Below are positions 1-11,513 of a stretch of DNA of 64,000 nucleotides, in pieces; the first letter of the stretch is position 1, and each line of letters starts with the position of its first letter. The position numbers and the translations under genes were made by a program. Origin of the DNA: Saccharomycopsis phalli (taxonomy: Eukaryota; Ascomycota; Saccharomycetes; Ascoideales; Saccharomycopsidaceae); NCBI GenBank assembly GCA_020342235.1, contig CP073218.1:1-64000 (forward strand). Direction: 5' to 3'. Under the pieces are notes generated by a model. That model had not been told where the DNA came from. It made no database searches and was given only the letters and a program-made list of their open reading frames with translations.

Positions 1-1481
1 ACATCTCATGGCTTAAGGAGATCGTCAGAGATCTTGTACATAAGCGAGATCATCGCCACAGACATTCGAATAAGCATAACTGAATGCATCTCAGATAAGA
101 ATATAAATAGGGGATAAAATATATGGAATAGTAACGAGAAGACGAATCATCTATAACAGTAGACATGGAAGTCATTGAGAGAAATACCAGATTACGGCAT
201 GGCCCAAGAAGGACATCAAACCCTAAAAATTACTCACTGAGCAACTCAGATATTGAATTGAGGATTGCCTTGGATGTTTCATGCTCCTATAATAAAAAGA
301 GTTTGGCTTTGCCTCTACCCACTAGAACAACCAGTCCTTCAATTATCGTTCTCTTCCATATCGTCTTTGAAGATGGTCATTCTAAGACATAAAGGCCCCC
401 TGTCACTCTTTAAGTATCTGCTTTGTGCTCATTTCCTTCAGAACCTAAATTATGAAGTGCTGTAGCGTCTGTGTTGGAAGATGACCCTCTGCCACGCTTT
501 TGCTCCAGTACATAACCCGCTCACTTCTCAAGTATTTTTGTAATGGCGTCAAAGATTCTAATGTCCAGAACCTGTCGTGCCGTCACCCTTTGCGTATCCT
601 GGATGATGGTACGTTGTGGAATGATTTCTGTTGATGTTCTGTCGATCCATACCACTTGCAATACACCAATATGGGCCGGGTTCTAGTTGGATGCGCTCAT
701 AAATTATCAAAATGTCTTGGCTATTGTTAGTAATTTGACTAGAATTTGAGGTTGCGGCTTGCCACACTCGATGCAGACGATTGGGGTAGAGGTTGTCATA
801 AGTATGTCTAATGTCACTTGCAAGATTGAGTTGAAGATGACGCTCACTAGATTCCATAGAGTATTTGTGACGTTATTAAAGTACCAGGATGTCCTAATAC
901 CCAAAGCCAAGTCTCAATATCATCCTTAAATTTTGCTCTGAAGTCATGTTTAACACTATCTGCACTCGGATCTTGTAGAGTCTCGTTCCTGATTCCTTGG
1001 TAGTATACTCAATAACTTGATGTCCATCAAATAAGATTATAGTTCCATTATCAGCTGCTTGTGACACTGACGCAAGATTAACCTCACCATTGGAGTCAAA
1101 AGGCAGTAATCAACTACACACTATTTCCTCCAATAAAGCCTTTGCAGACTGGTCCCTTTGCATCGATCTCTAAGTATCTGCCGACACCTCTCATCAGTAC
1201 ATTAAAACCTCAGCTTGCTCGACTAGCTCTTTATCTGCCACAAATAGTCAAAGCCACCACTGTCAAGATATGTAGGATTGCGTTATCTAACACCATGGTA
1301 TGCAAATCATGATGGTTTGTTCTTAAACAGTGTGTGCTTCCCATCATCTTCTTTATCTGCCTTTTTGCAGTTATTTATAATATGTATCCTCTCTCCTCAT
1401 TTATAACAGGTCACTTGCTTTCAAGTTTTCCGTTGTCCAACGAAAGTATAAGAGTTGTTACCCGTCCAAATGCCTCATCGA
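1..1481. other. degraded AT-rich sequence, no firm gene
   Basis: Only short unsupported open frames are seen on either strand. A TATA-like TATAAATAG lies near 112 and could be the remnant of an LTR promoter, but no ends or target duplications are visible. Minus-strand frames at about 560-860 may be more of the fossil that is better seen at 1,482-2,064. Confidence 0.4.
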
Positions 1482-2064
1482 CTAACACAAAGAAACTGAA
1501 TAAAATTGGCATTCTCCACATACGATGACTGGGCTATCATACTGATTAATTATTGCTTGAATAGGAGGATCAACGACTCCCTCTTGATGTAGGGAAACCA
1601 CCTCAATAACACAACGGGGCATATCACAATTAAGATTTGACCAATAGTCCTGATATCGACTTAGAGCATAGTCCACCGACGACACCATACGAGAGGATAC
1701 TGTTGAAACAATAGAACCACTAATTGCCTGATTGAAGAACATAGCTCCATACTCGGCTTTAAGGGTATGAAATATTTTCTCACTCAGTTTAACATGTGAC
1801 ACTTTCAAGTACGTCACAACTACCCTCGTGATCGCCTTTTCGCAATAAAAGTCGAATCATAGAATCCAATGCATTAGTTGCTTCACTCAAAGCGTCACTG
1901 TGAGAACTCTCTGGTAGACCAACATCTTCATGGATAAGATATTCAAAAATACCGAGGCCATAATGGACAAGCTTCTGAACGAACAATTCTGCCCATCTAG
2001 CACAATTAGTAGCTCCTTGCAAATTCTCTGTCAGTTGAAATACAGCAATACATCCAGGGTTCAT
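1482..2064 (-). mobile_element. gag-like fossil of an LTR retrotransposon
   Basis: Two overlapping minus-strand frames give an acidic, helix-rich protein-like stretch with no recognised enzyme motif. It begins about 45 bp downstream (on the minus strand) of an LTR-2 fragment at 2,110-2,211, whose own TATAAAAG-type promoter reads the same way. That position, LTR then first frame, is where a gag gene would sit. It is broken. The family is unproven; LTR retrotransposon is inferred from the neighbouring LTR. Confidence 0.4.
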
Positions 2065-2109
2065 TATAACTAGTCATAATTAAGCATTTCTTTCTATGCT
2101 CTCCATAAC

Positions 2110-2211
2110 TTATTAGTGAGCTCAATAAGATACCTGGTAGTAGTGGTAGTGTCAGACCATCTTACCGACGTAAACTAGATATATTTTAAACTAAAGATCT
2201 TCAGGTGCCAA
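2110..2211 (-). mobile_element. LTR-2 fragment
   Basis: Matches the left third of the complete LTR-2 at 5,735-6,066 (shared landmarks GTGAGCTCA, AAGATAC and CTAAAGATCTTCAGGT). It stops where the LTR-3 copy at 2,212 begins, so it was cut by that insertion or by recombination. Confidence 0.65.
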
Positions 2212-2531
2212 TGTCAATTTCATCGTCTAGAGAGTGTGACATCGTTACAAACTTATGCTCAGATATTTAATTAGTTATAGATGAGTTTTGTTCCTTTGTA
2301 ATTGAATAATCGGAACGGTAGTGATGATTGAATTGATATTCTTCCTTCCTCTCTACTACGGAAATATTTCTCCTTTTATAATAGAAGTATCCTCTCATAA
2401 GCCTACTCAGCCATGATCTTCACATTCCTTTACAACTGCATTAACTGCATGTTGTGCGGTGTTGTGAGTTCATTCTAACGGAGACCAGATCTCCGTTATC
2501 GGTGACTTACTCGTAGTGTTCAACCTCAACA
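2212..2531 (+). mobile_element. LTR-3 copy (solo LTR, about 320 bp)
   Basis: Related along its whole length to 10,002-10,328 and 18,599-18,926. It starts TGTC, contains GTGTGACATCGTTAC, and ends CAACCTCAACA. No matching 5-bp duplication is visible at the ends, so it is rearranged, or one end belongs to another element. Strand is by sequence match only; the direction of transcription is not established. Confidence 0.7.
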
Positions 2532-3149
2532 TACCTCCTTCTCTCTTAAAAAATTCTCTTGGCCTAAAGACTCTTTTAATTCGAAGTTTATCCAATGACG
2601 CAAATTATTCCATGGGGAGGAACTCTCCAAGGAGACTTTCCATAGCAATTGTGTCGTCCAATAAACTATGGTTCGAGTGGGACTCGTGATTGTTTCCATC
2701 AAAAGATAGTTTATCATAACCCACTAAATGACCCGTGTTGTGCTCACCGAGTCTAAGCGTTCTTGTCTAGATCAAGACCCTTTCTTATCGTTTCAGTGGC
2801 TTGGATGATCATCAAGTACCAGTTCCCAAATTAGTTTCATCCTTATGAGTATACGTAGTTTCATCCTTATGAGTATACGTAGTTTGATTCCACTCTAAAC
2901 CGCACAAACTTGGTACTTGTAAAGAGGTACAGAACGTCATGGTGTGGGTAGATAGCAAATTGAACACCTACTGTCATTAATCCCTCCTATGGTCAGATCA
3001 CTAGTCCACTAGCTATCACATACAAGACATGACTACTCAGTTTCAATGATCAGAATCAGTATCTCATTTCAGTGTCAAGTCGTCACTTGATCTAGTAGCT
3101 CTATGCCCACCTCTAACCAGTTTATAGTGTTGTTTCACTTTCAATTTTG
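2532..3149. other. degraded element sequence between LTR-3 and the copia fossil
   Basis: No gene is supported. A perfect 24-bp unit is duplicated in tandem at 2,833-2,880. The stretch lies downstream of the RNase H end of the minus-strand copia fossil, where its 3' LTR would be expected, but no TG...CA ends could be assigned. Confidence 0.4.
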
Positions 3150-5605
3150 TTAGATCGTCTTTATACTCAAACCCTCAAGATCGTCTAGCCAAGTTTTACC
3201 TTTTCTGGTACACGCCAATGGCTTGGTAAAAATATCTGCTTTTTGTTCAGTTGTAGGGATGTATTTTAATTCCAACTGTCCGAGTTTAGCCAGATAGTCG
3301 ATCTTTTGTCAGTAAGCGATGTATCTCAACAGCCGCTTCCGTTCCAGATCGGTTTTCCGATAGCTGGCTTCTTGTCCACGTACGCAATCATTTTCTCTCA
3401 TGCACTAGTATCATTGTCAACTTCATCTGGTTCTCTCTTGACCATGATGATAGTTAACTTATAACGAATTTTAGATCAGGTCTACACGTCCCTTGAACAT
3501 AGTTTAATATACCAGTAAACTTGTTAAAGTTATCGTGTGCCCTAGAGAGCTTAGGATATTTTCCTAGATTATTGTACTGCTTTATAGGAATCATTTTGGA
3601 CCTTTTCAGTGCTATCGGACGTATTTCTGGAGTTCTACTTACGCCTTCTTTATCTCTGAATAGCATAATACCATTCTTGGACAAGAGCATTGTTTCAGAA
3701 TCTTCAGTAGGATCAATTTTGCCAATTCTCAAACCCAAGAGCATCTGTGGAAACTCTAGAATCTTCAATTCAACCTGCTTCCCTACCTCTTCCAAAAATG
3801 ACGTCGCATCCGACTTATTTTTTGAAAAGACCACTATATCATCGACATATACCATGATAATCATTTTCTTATGTTCATTGTAATATATCGATTTCTCTAT
3901 TGACGGTAATTCCTTTATTCCCATCTCGGAGAAAATGGATTAGAAGAGTTTGCGCCACGCTTTTGGACTTTCCTTTAGACCATAAATGGTTCTAAGAATG
4001 TTCCAGGCTATCTTTTTATTTTTTTTTCTGTCTTCATTGACGTAGGTATATCTTTCGGAGGCTTAGCATGAATGATTTTTCCTTCCGAAAGTTTCGCATT
4101 TAAAAATGCTGTTTTGACATCAGCTTAAACAATATGCCAGCCGAGTCGCACAGTTAAGATCAAAAGTATTCTTTGGAGAACTAATCGCACAGTAGGTGAG
4201 TATGATTCTTCATCAATATTATCAAGATACCGATTTAATTAATCACCTCTAAGTACTAGTCTGCTCTTATAAACCTCGTCACTTTTCTTGGTATCAACCC
4301 AACGCATAGACATGAGTTTTTCATCCTTGTCTACAAGAATTTCCTTATACGTGTTGTAACTCGTATAGGACTGGAGCTCTGTATTCCTAGCAGCTCTGCG
4401 TTTTTCCAGGCTTTCATAATCCCAAGCTTCAACATGATTTATTTTGTTAAGATCCATTCTTAATTGATTCCGCACGCCTAGTTTCGTGTGTTCAATTAGT
4501 GCATCATGTTCTTGAATCTCTTGAAGTACTGCTATTGGTTCTGAAAGTCGTTGAAGTTTCGCGTTTTCCAGACCATGACCTCACCTCTAGGGGTAATGTC
4601 ATTTGACGTTTCTTCCATGTTTAACTCAGGGTTGCTTGCAGTTCGCGATCGTTTCTGAGTTTGTTTCATTGAAGTTTATCCTCCTCCTGAATACCGTAGC
4701 GCGGGAATGATTCTGTGACATGATTGAATCGGTTCTCCAAATTTGAAATTTTCTCAAGTGGTAAGTACCTTTTCTGCGTCACCACATCCTCTACTACGTA
4801 ACCAAGATGGTTACGCTTGCATCCTATAAACCTACCCAATAAGCTAGGTTCTAGAACGTCGCGTTTTGCCTCGTTTCCAATATCAAAATGTACTCTAGCT
4901 CCGAACCGGTGAAGAATGTCTTTATCAATAGTTTTGATCAGATCTGAATCCTCATGAAGTAGTATGGGAATTTTTCCTGAGGACGGTCTTGGTGTTCTAT
5001 TGTACTGAAATATGTTATGGTTTAAGATATCTTGAAGATCATACCTCTTCAAGTCGAAGTTCAGGTTCAAGCTTTTCTTGAGCCATGTTCTTTGTCGGGA
5101 GAGACTGAGCACACATCACTTCGCTATTACTCATCTACCGAAACCAACACCGTGACTCCTTCTATCACTGTTAAAACAGAATCTAGAATATATCACGGCG
5201 TCTCCGCTTTATAATAAAACGTCGATTTTTGATTGTTATGTTTAACATTGGCTTCAAGACATTCAGGGCATTGGACTACGTCCTTGTTCAAACTCCGAAT
5301 GGCTTCCTTACTTAGTTTGTATATGTCCTTATACCTAAGTAGGTTTTTAACTTTAGCGTGTCCAAACCTCTTATGTAATTGTAGGGCTATACACTCCAGT
5401 GCTTGTGAATTCTCCACCGTAAAGATAGAGACTCGTTGTTTAGAGGTAAGTAATGTAAACCTGTACTGCTCCTGACTAAAAGAGTTTTATCCCCTTCATA
5501 CTCAAGATTCGACCCTTCTTTGCCAGCAATTACCCATACCAGTTGAGTTGTTCTTGCTGCTCTTTGTGAAATGTTCAAGATCAGACACTGTTTTATCTTC
5601 GTCAA
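3150..5605 (-). mobile_element. Ty1/copia retrotransposon fossil (pol region)
   Basis: Minus-strand remains occur in copia order: a GAG-pre-integrase zinc-binding piece near 5,417-5,193 (CPEC and an upstream LHKRFGH), integrase tail near 5,112-4,666, reverse transcriptase entry near 4,475-4,239 (MRWVDTKK, SRLVLRGD), the RT core near 3,924-3,454 with the YVDDIVVF box, and an RNase H end near 3,200 with the family-typical ADIFTKPL. The integrase-before-RT order identifies Ty1/copia. It is broken in many places, and gag is not seen next to it. Probably old. Confidence 0.85.
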
Positions 5606-5734
5606 CCGGGTTACCTTCCTTCAATCGTTGGTGTAATCCAACAATCTTTCCATTCAAGGTATTTTCAAGTCTAAACTACTATCTTTTATATCTGTACCTG
5701 CCACATATAAGCGTTCACTCGGTGGGGGCGGAGT

Positions 5735-6066
5735 TGACGTACTTAGTGTTGTCTCTTCTCTGATGGGGACCTTGCACTAGTAGTAATAAATAAATAATAA
5801 GTAATAGTAGTAGTGAGCTCAGTAAGATACGAGGTATTATTGATAGTGCCGGGCTATCTTACAAACGTATACTATATTTATTTTGATCTAAAGATCTTCA
5901 GGTCTAAACTACTATCTTTTATACCTGCATCTCTCACATATACGTGTCCCCTGTGTTGTGGCGGAGTCATACTGCACATCACCATAGATCGACGTCCATG
6001 CTTCCCATGCTGCTCATTCCACTTATCACGTGACAATATTCTTGTATCATACTTCGTATGACGTCA
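5735..6066 (-). mobile_element. LTR-2 solo LTR, complete, with 5-bp target duplication
   Basis: A 332-bp unit starts TGACGTAC and ends ATGACGTCA, flanked by the direct repeat GGAGT at 5,730-5,734 and 6,067-6,071. Minus orientation is inferred from a GTATAAAAG promoter-like box on that strand. It sits inside an older, diverged LTR-2 (about 5,650-5,734 and 6,067-6,160): GGCGGAGT on the left and GGAGTCATG on the right are contiguous in other copies. This is a self-family nested insertion. Confidence 0.9.
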
Positions 6067-6160
6067 GGAGTCATGCTATGTGTAGGCATGGATCGGCCTC
6101 CATGCTTCCCATGTTGCCTAGTCCGCTTAAAACGTAACCAACTTTTTATATCATAGCGCG

Positions 6161-6310
6161 TGTAATGAAGAAGAAAGGGTTACTCTAAAAATCTATTTAC
6201 CCTCTGTTTGGCTCTCAGGAAATGGTCCAGCCAAGTCCATTCCCTTGGAGCAAAGAATGTGTGTTACCTTCTCCAGATATACGTTAGAGACACATTGACC
6301 TATGATATAC
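6161..6310 (+). mobile_element. LTR-6 fragment
   Basis: Starts TGTAATGAAG and matches the first part of LTR-6 at 25,567-25,940 (minus), including CAGGAAATGGTC, CCAAGTCCATTCCCTT and ACCTTCTCCAGATATA. It has an internal shortening and lacks the 3' half. It lies just beyond the 3' end of tRNA-Ile. Confidence 0.7.
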
Positions 6311-6357
6311 CCAACAAGATTAGAATAACACCAAAAAGATTCAAGTTATCCAAAAAA

Positions 6358-6451
6358 TGGTCCCTACCAGGATCGAACTGGTGATCTTGGCGTAACTCGA
6401 TCATACAATCTCTTATTAGCACCACGCCTTAACCAACTGGGCCAAGGGACC
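6358..6451 (-). tRNA. tRNA-Ile (anticodon AAT) with 20-nt intron
   Basis: The minus strand folds as a complete cloverleaf. The acceptor stem GGTCCCT pairs with AGGGACC, the discriminator is A, the D-arm is GGCCCAGTTGGTTAAGGC, and the T-arm is ACCAG-TTCGATC-CTGGT. The anticodon loop reads CTAATAA with anticodon AAT, interrupted after position 37 by a 20-nt intron, the canonical site for nuclear tRNA introns. Mature length is 74 nt without CCA. The internal promoter boxes look intact. It reads wobble-family isoleucine codons. Confidence 0.95.
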
Positions 6452-6659
6452 GAATTTTGATAAATTTTCGTTATTGGGGTTCATCATAGCGTAAGCGCTT
6501 ACTAATACTGGAAGTCGATGTTGCACGTGAATATCTACAACCGATATTGCCAAATGCTGAACTAGTCGTGAGTAACAACAGAAGTTTTCTAAGTAATGAG
6601 ATATTCAAGCGCTAATCATGTTCCATATTATGATTAATGGACCGGAACACTAATACTAA

Positions 6660-8280
6660 TCAGTCGATATTTATATTAAGTTATCTTACCTTTTGGAAAT
6701 GGAAGAATGGAAAAACATCCTCCAAGTATCGCAGATTTGCAACGCAACGCTTCTAAGGGGACTCAGAGTCCCCGGTCCGTCAGACGTCAGTGGATTTTAC
6801 TTGAGATTCTTCTGAATAGATTGATATTAATCTCGACTCATCCCCGAAGTCGTCAGCGGAACCACACCCAGATGTTGTCACACCATTACTCCCTTCCAAA
6901 CACGTCCAAGATAGAGTTTCCGATAATCATCAAAGAGGCCGCATCTATCATTTATTTGACAGAAACCTTTCGAAAATCGGTAACGACTCCCAAGCACACC
7001 AACCGTTGGAAAAGGCCTTTAAACCCGTCTTACCTACTCCTACCGACTACAAGTGAAAATGAGTTTCGAACCTGGGCTCGCAACATCTACGAAGCACATA
7101 CCACTGCTACCCAAATGCTTAATTACTTCACCAGGGCAAAATAATAATCCTAAGCACCCCCAGAAATACTGGAACCCCTCACCCGTACCCAACTGGAGGA
7201 AATCAAAAGGAGCGCCAACGAATTCCTCAAAGAATTCCCCAATGTCGAAACTTACACCCGCACCCGAAGAAACCAGATCTACATCCACTTCAAAGAAAAA
7301 GCCAATGAGAAATCCATCCAAGCTGTTCTCAAAGCTTTCAGGTCTCTGGGACTCTTTGACACAACCATTTGGGTGATATGAGTACTCACTAACAACCCAA
7401 TGTGGGTATCATCACTGCAAAATGCCGCCGAGCTTCAATTCCTGGAAAAGGAGCGTGACTGTGAGGGAAACCTCCTCGCCACTACCCCAGTTGCGCTAAT
7501 CACTGATTCTAAAGACTTCCAATGAGACCAAGTTGATCCTGAAACCCTAAGCACCTACTGCGCACGGATCTCTTTTGTTTCCGAGAAAACCCCGGAGCTC
7601 ATGTCAAAAATAATGATTCACCTTGATGGAATCTCTTTCTGTTCACTTCAAAAACCACGGAAGAATCACCATCCGCGGAAAAGTATGAGATCAGAAGATA
7701 CAGGCCCACTAAACCCTGAACACAGAACCCATAGCCGATGACTCCATGAAAATGGTCAAATTCCTGGGCCAAAGCCGCCAGGGCAAACCCCAATAACCAC
7801 CGCCCCACCACCAAATCACTACAAGAACTCATCACCAATCATTATGGTACAAGAAGAGCCCCCTTACCATTTAGGGGAATCGGGCCAGATAAATCTACGA
7901 GAAGTATATACCATATTTGTCCAAATAAACACACCTACCACTTCCCACTCACCCAGGGACAACCACGACGGAAACGATATGTAACCGGCATCCACTCGAT
8001 CAAGAGCCGTTACCTATGTGAGTAACCACATAATTTAATCCACCTCACCAAAGTTACACATTCGCCGAATTCTTTTGCTATTCAATAGGGACATTTTGGG
8101 CCTCAGAATATCCTCACGAAAACTCGCCTATGATCTTGTCAGCATATACAAAGCACCTGTGGGCTCAGCACCCCGACATAAAATCAACGTCCCCCGAGAA
8201 ACTTCAGTCCTATAGTATATCTCTTGAAGGCCGGTTCAAGGGCATCATCATCATGCGAGTTCTTAACCCGTGCCACTCCT
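6660..8280 (+). mobile_element. LINE copy, 5' part (ORF1 and start of endonuclease), degraded
   Basis: The first frame begins at 6,707. A Pro/Ser/Thr/Lys-rich ORF1-like stretch runs to about 7,500 in shifting frames. Further on, near 8,000, the peptide RAVTYVSNHII matches the endonuclease peptide RVVTYVSHHII of the LINE at 9,925-14,410, and near 8,130 there is IYKAP, like IYNAP in that copy. So this is the 5' end of the same LINE family on the plus strand: ORF1 followed by the AP-endonuclease start of ORF2. Several frameshifts and stops (for example after 7,376) make it inactive. No reverse transcriptase follows, so it is 3'-truncated. Confidence 0.65.
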
Positions 8281-8661
8281 CTTTCACCGCGTAGCGCAAG
8301 CACACGAGATTAAAAAGCACGCTCAGTAATAATAGAAGGTATCATCATAGCAGCGGGGTTTCGTATCTAAATGAATTCAAGAAGCCAAAACACCAAGGAT
8401 GCAACACTCATGTCATGGCTTTTGCCAGCGACGCTCTTGCCAGGCATGTTTCGCCGCTCAAGAAGCTTCGCAGGTTCGGCTCGGATCTCAACTGCTGTTG
8501 CTTTAGGTGCCTGATTAAAACTCCACAAAGACTCAATAAGGTTACGGATAGCTTCACCTGAAGAATATTTTCTCTTCTTCTTAAGCATTACTTGGAGAAA
8601 TAAGTATGTTACCGGTCCAAGATATAGGTCACCCCAGAGGCCCGGGCCTCATTTGACAGGG
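8281..8661. other. unassigned sequence between LINE piece and LTR-5
   Basis: No convincing gene. An open minus-strand frame at 8,367-8,588 begins MLKKKRKYSSGE but has no recognisable domain and no conserved context. It may be more of the degraded LINE. Confidence 0.35.
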
Positions 8662-9076
8662 TGACGTAATCTAGCAGATCCTTATGGCATCCATATCTTC
8701 TATTATAGATAATTCATCTTCTTGTTACTATACTAGCTATTTCCTGTCCTATTTATATTCTTTCTGAGATGCCTTCAGTTATCTTTATCTCATGACATCA
8801 TTATTAGTATGACCTCATATTATTATCAGTTCACTATTAGTATGACCTGATAACTTTATTAGATTGCTAATACTATGACCTCATACTCTTAATATACCAT
8901 AAACAGTATGATATCATGGTACTGAAGGATTGCTATTTCTCAATACCAGCTTATTTATCATGCATGATGTATATCACCATGCATTAACTCCTTCAACACT
9001 TTCAGCACTTTCAGCAATCTCTAGGATTTTCGACATCTTCAACATTTAATCTCTCAGATCTTCGACATCTTCAACA
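8662..9076 (+). mobile_element. LTR-5 solo LTR with 5-bp target duplication
   Basis: A 415-bp unit TGACGTAATC ... TCTTCAACA is flanked by CAGGG at 8,657-8,661 and 9,077-9,081. It shares its ends and the stretch TTGTTACTATACTAGCTA through TTCTGAGATGCCTTCAGTTA with the shorter copy at 11,514-11,731. The extra length comes from imperfect internal repeats of an ATTAGTATGACCTCAT-like unit. Strand follows the shared sequence only. Confidence 0.88.
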
Positions 9077-9135
9077 CAGGGTGCGTCATATGCATGTGGA
9101 GGTCCCATTAAGATATAAAGCACAACAGACATTTA

Positions 9136-9199
9136 TTAGTGTCGATGTCGAATTCCTCTTCTTATGAGTGTGACATCGTTACAAACTTATGCTCAGATA
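9136..9199 (+). mobile_element. LTR-3 5' fragment
   Basis: Matches the first 60 bp of LTR-3 (TGTCGATGTC, GAGTGTGACATCGTTAC, TTATGCTCAGATA) and is cut off by the LTR-1 copy that begins at 9,200. Confidence 0.65.
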
Positions 9200-9547
9200 T
9201 GACGTACATTGGTGAAATGTACTTATCCTATCAGAGTTCTTGGTCTCGTAACCATGATTGATGATGTGGTTGCAACCAGATGGAGCAGTATTACCCTACC
9301 TATAATGCCTTATAAGAGGGATTTACTGCCTCCAAAATATTTAGTTCAGAATTTTATATACACAATGTATATTACGGTATCGATTGGAACAATGTATAAT
9401 TGAAACAATGTATAATTGTTATAGTAGCTACTGATAGTTCTGTGCTCCAAACCTACAATATAATTTATTTAATATTGTGGGCCGTATTTACGTATTAAGT
9501 TTTTCCTTATGATTGATTACAGTCTAAGGTTTTTTGTTAATACATCA
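9200..9547 (+). mobile_element. LTR-1 solo LTR (copy A)
   Basis: A 348-bp unit TGACGTACATTGG ... TTTTTTGTTAATACATCA, nearly identical to copies at 20,863-21,196, 21,557-21,870 and (minus) 20,080-20,394. No clean 5-bp duplication is visible: the left flank is LTR-3 sequence and the right flank is an LTR-2 end fragment (about 9,558-9,595), which suggests recombination after insertion. Confidence 0.8.
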
Positions 9548-9557
9548 ATTATTACTA

Positions 9558-9670
9558 GTGTGAAGTCCCCATCAGAGAAGAGACTACACTAAGTACGTCA
9601 GACTACGGAATAAATTACAACAAAAACTTCGACCATCACCTTAAAGTGGCCCCATACATTCGAGGTCCCC
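9558..9670. mobile_element. LTR-2 and LTR-4 end fragments
   Basis: Positions 9,558-9,595 match the terminus of LTR-2 in reverse (GTCCCCATCAGAGAAGAG, ending CTAAGTACGTCA). About 9,640-9,670 matches the end of LTR-4 (TAAAGTGGCCCC, ATTCGAGGTC). Both are short relics just beyond the 3' end of tRNA-Phe. Confidence 0.55.
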
Positions 9671-9691
9671 CAGACGGCAATGTCCAAAAAA

Positions 9692-9715
9692 TGCGAGCTC
9701 TGTGTATCGATCACA

Positions 9716-9748
<33 letters not shown>

Positions 9749-9764
9749 TCTGAGCTAAGCCCGC
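9692..9764 (-). tRNA. tRNA-Phe (anticodon GAA), intronless, altered T-loop
   Basis: On the minus strand GCGGGCT pairs with AGCTCGC (one G-U), discriminator A. The D-arm is GCTCAGATGGGAGAGC, the anticodon arm is TCAGA-CTGAAGA-TCTGA with anticodon GAA, and the T-stem is CTGTG/CACAG. Pair 27-43 is T-A where yeast tRNA-Phe commonly has C-G, a compensated change that argues for selection. The T-loop reads ATCGATA rather than TTCGATA, so position 54 is A, which is unusual in elongator tRNAs and also alters the B-box promoter. No intron is present. It is either a functional variant or an early pseudogene. Confidence 0.85.
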
Positions 9765-10001
9765 TACTTAGACTCAAAAGAAATATATTAGAGTATAATA
9801 ATAATTATATTTATTTAAGTGTAATAAAGTCCGTACCTACCTTAATTCTTTCTGATACAAGACTTAAACTCCCACGATTAGTATTAGATAATTACCCTAA
9901 ACACATTCCTTTGACCAGTTGACGCAACACTAAGGCAGCAGTGCCGTCTACGACTAAGGACGGTGCTGCTATGTAGTCGTCAAAAGAAAACTCTGCAATA
10001 G

Positions 10002-10328
10002 TGTTGAGGTTGAGAACCACAAGTAAGACACCTATAACGGAGAAGCAATTCTACGTTGTAATGTACTCACTGAGTAAGACAACTAAGCGGTTATGCTGTT
10101 GTAATAACCAGTGAAACTCATAACAATAGGATCTTATAAGGGAATATTATCTCCTACAAAGAGAGGATATTTCCGTAGTTCAAAAAAACAACTAAATCAA
10201 TCCAATCATCACTACCGTTCCGATTATTCACTTATAAAGGAACAAAAACTCATCTATAATTAACTAAATATCTGAGTATAAGTTTGTAACGATGTCACAC
10301 TCATTGGACGAGGATATAGACATCGACA
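10002..10328 (-). mobile_element. LTR-3 solo LTR with 5-bp target duplication
   Basis: 327 bp, TGTTGAGG ... CATCGACA on the plus strand, flanked by AATAG at 9,997-10,001 and 10,329-10,333. It lies in the 3' UTR of the minus-strand LINE. LINE sequence resumes on both sides: GACTAAGGACGGTGCTGC on the left, GATAAAAAGCTTTCGACT on the right. Confidence 0.92.
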
Positions 10329-10462
10329 AATAGAGATAAAAAGCTTTCGACTAGAGCTTGTAAATGTGTAAGGTAATGTGCATTGGAGTGGCAATGAGTT
10401 TTTCGCCTAGATCTTTAGAGGTGACTTTAGCCACCCCCTTCTCAAGGTACTAACTCGATAGC

Positions 10463-10758
10463 TGACGTACATACTACGTATGTGACGAATAATCAAGGTT
10501 GTGATCAGAGAGTACTCATAACACACAGCTGCAACGCAGGATTAAAGGAAGAAAGAGAAGCAATCAACAATTAGTATTTAAAGGACAAGAGGTCCATTAA
10601 ATCAGGGAGCAAATTTTTATATATTATTATACATATATTACGGCTGTAATTCGTGCATTGTGACCGACACAACACTGTTACCCACTGATACTTTTGCCAA
10701 CAAACCACCAACAACCCACCAACAACCTAAAGTGGCCCCGTAAATTCGAGGTCCGTCA
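10463..10758 (+). mobile_element. LTR-4 solo LTR with 5-bp target duplication
   Basis: 296 bp, TGACGTACATACTACG ... GAGGTCCGTCA, flanked by ATAGC at 10,458-10,462 and 10,759-10,763. It matches 22,214-22,398 (truncated) and 19,689-19,969 (minus). It begins with a near-palindrome (GTACATAC-TA-CGTATGTG). Inserted in the LINE 3' UTR. Confidence 0.92.
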
Positions 10759-11513
10759 ATAGCCATCCTAACGTGCTGTAACAAAAGGGAGAACTACCGG
10801 TCCAGCACTGATGAGTAGAATCCTATAAAATTTTTAAGCTTCGCCTTATCTGAGAAAAAGACACGAGCTTGAGTAGCATTCGTAATTCCTTCAGGTATCT
10901 GTGCCTGCGCTCGAAAGCCTAATAGTGCTGGGCAGGTAAAGTCTTGGAAAACAGATGGTTCCGCATCCTCACATCTGCCGCATGATGGGCTCGCTTCGGC
11001 ATTGAATAAAGTCTTAGTTTTATGTGAAACTAGGCTTTGGCCGCTGAGGAGTTGGCTGATTTTGCTTAGTGCTCGTTTGGTCCCAGCTAGGACTTCTGAA
11101 AGTAGTAGTTTTGACTTATCAGTTGTTACTTGAATTGCGCCTCAGCGTATCTTCGTGTAATGAGTCGGTATTCGGATCTCATTGGAGTCAATGAGTTCTT
11201 GTCATTCCTTGGTTGCCTTTTTCCTTGTAGCTTCTTTCAAAACAGAAATTTTTCTTTGTTTCAGCGGGGCCGTTTGTAGTGTGGCAGTTTCCAGTTCAGT
11301 CTGATCTTAAATTAGCTGTTCCGCCCTCTGATTGATTCTTGAGGAGACGTCTTCAAATGATCGTTGGTAGGGGATGCTGAAGTTGAGGGCCGCAAGGGTC
11401 TCTCTGATAAGGGGGTACGCGTGGAGTTCATTGTCTGAGACGCCTGATTTAATCTGTGTGTCTATGCTCTTTTGTATGGGGTTGCTGGGATCGGTATTAG
11501 TGAACCATCTGGT

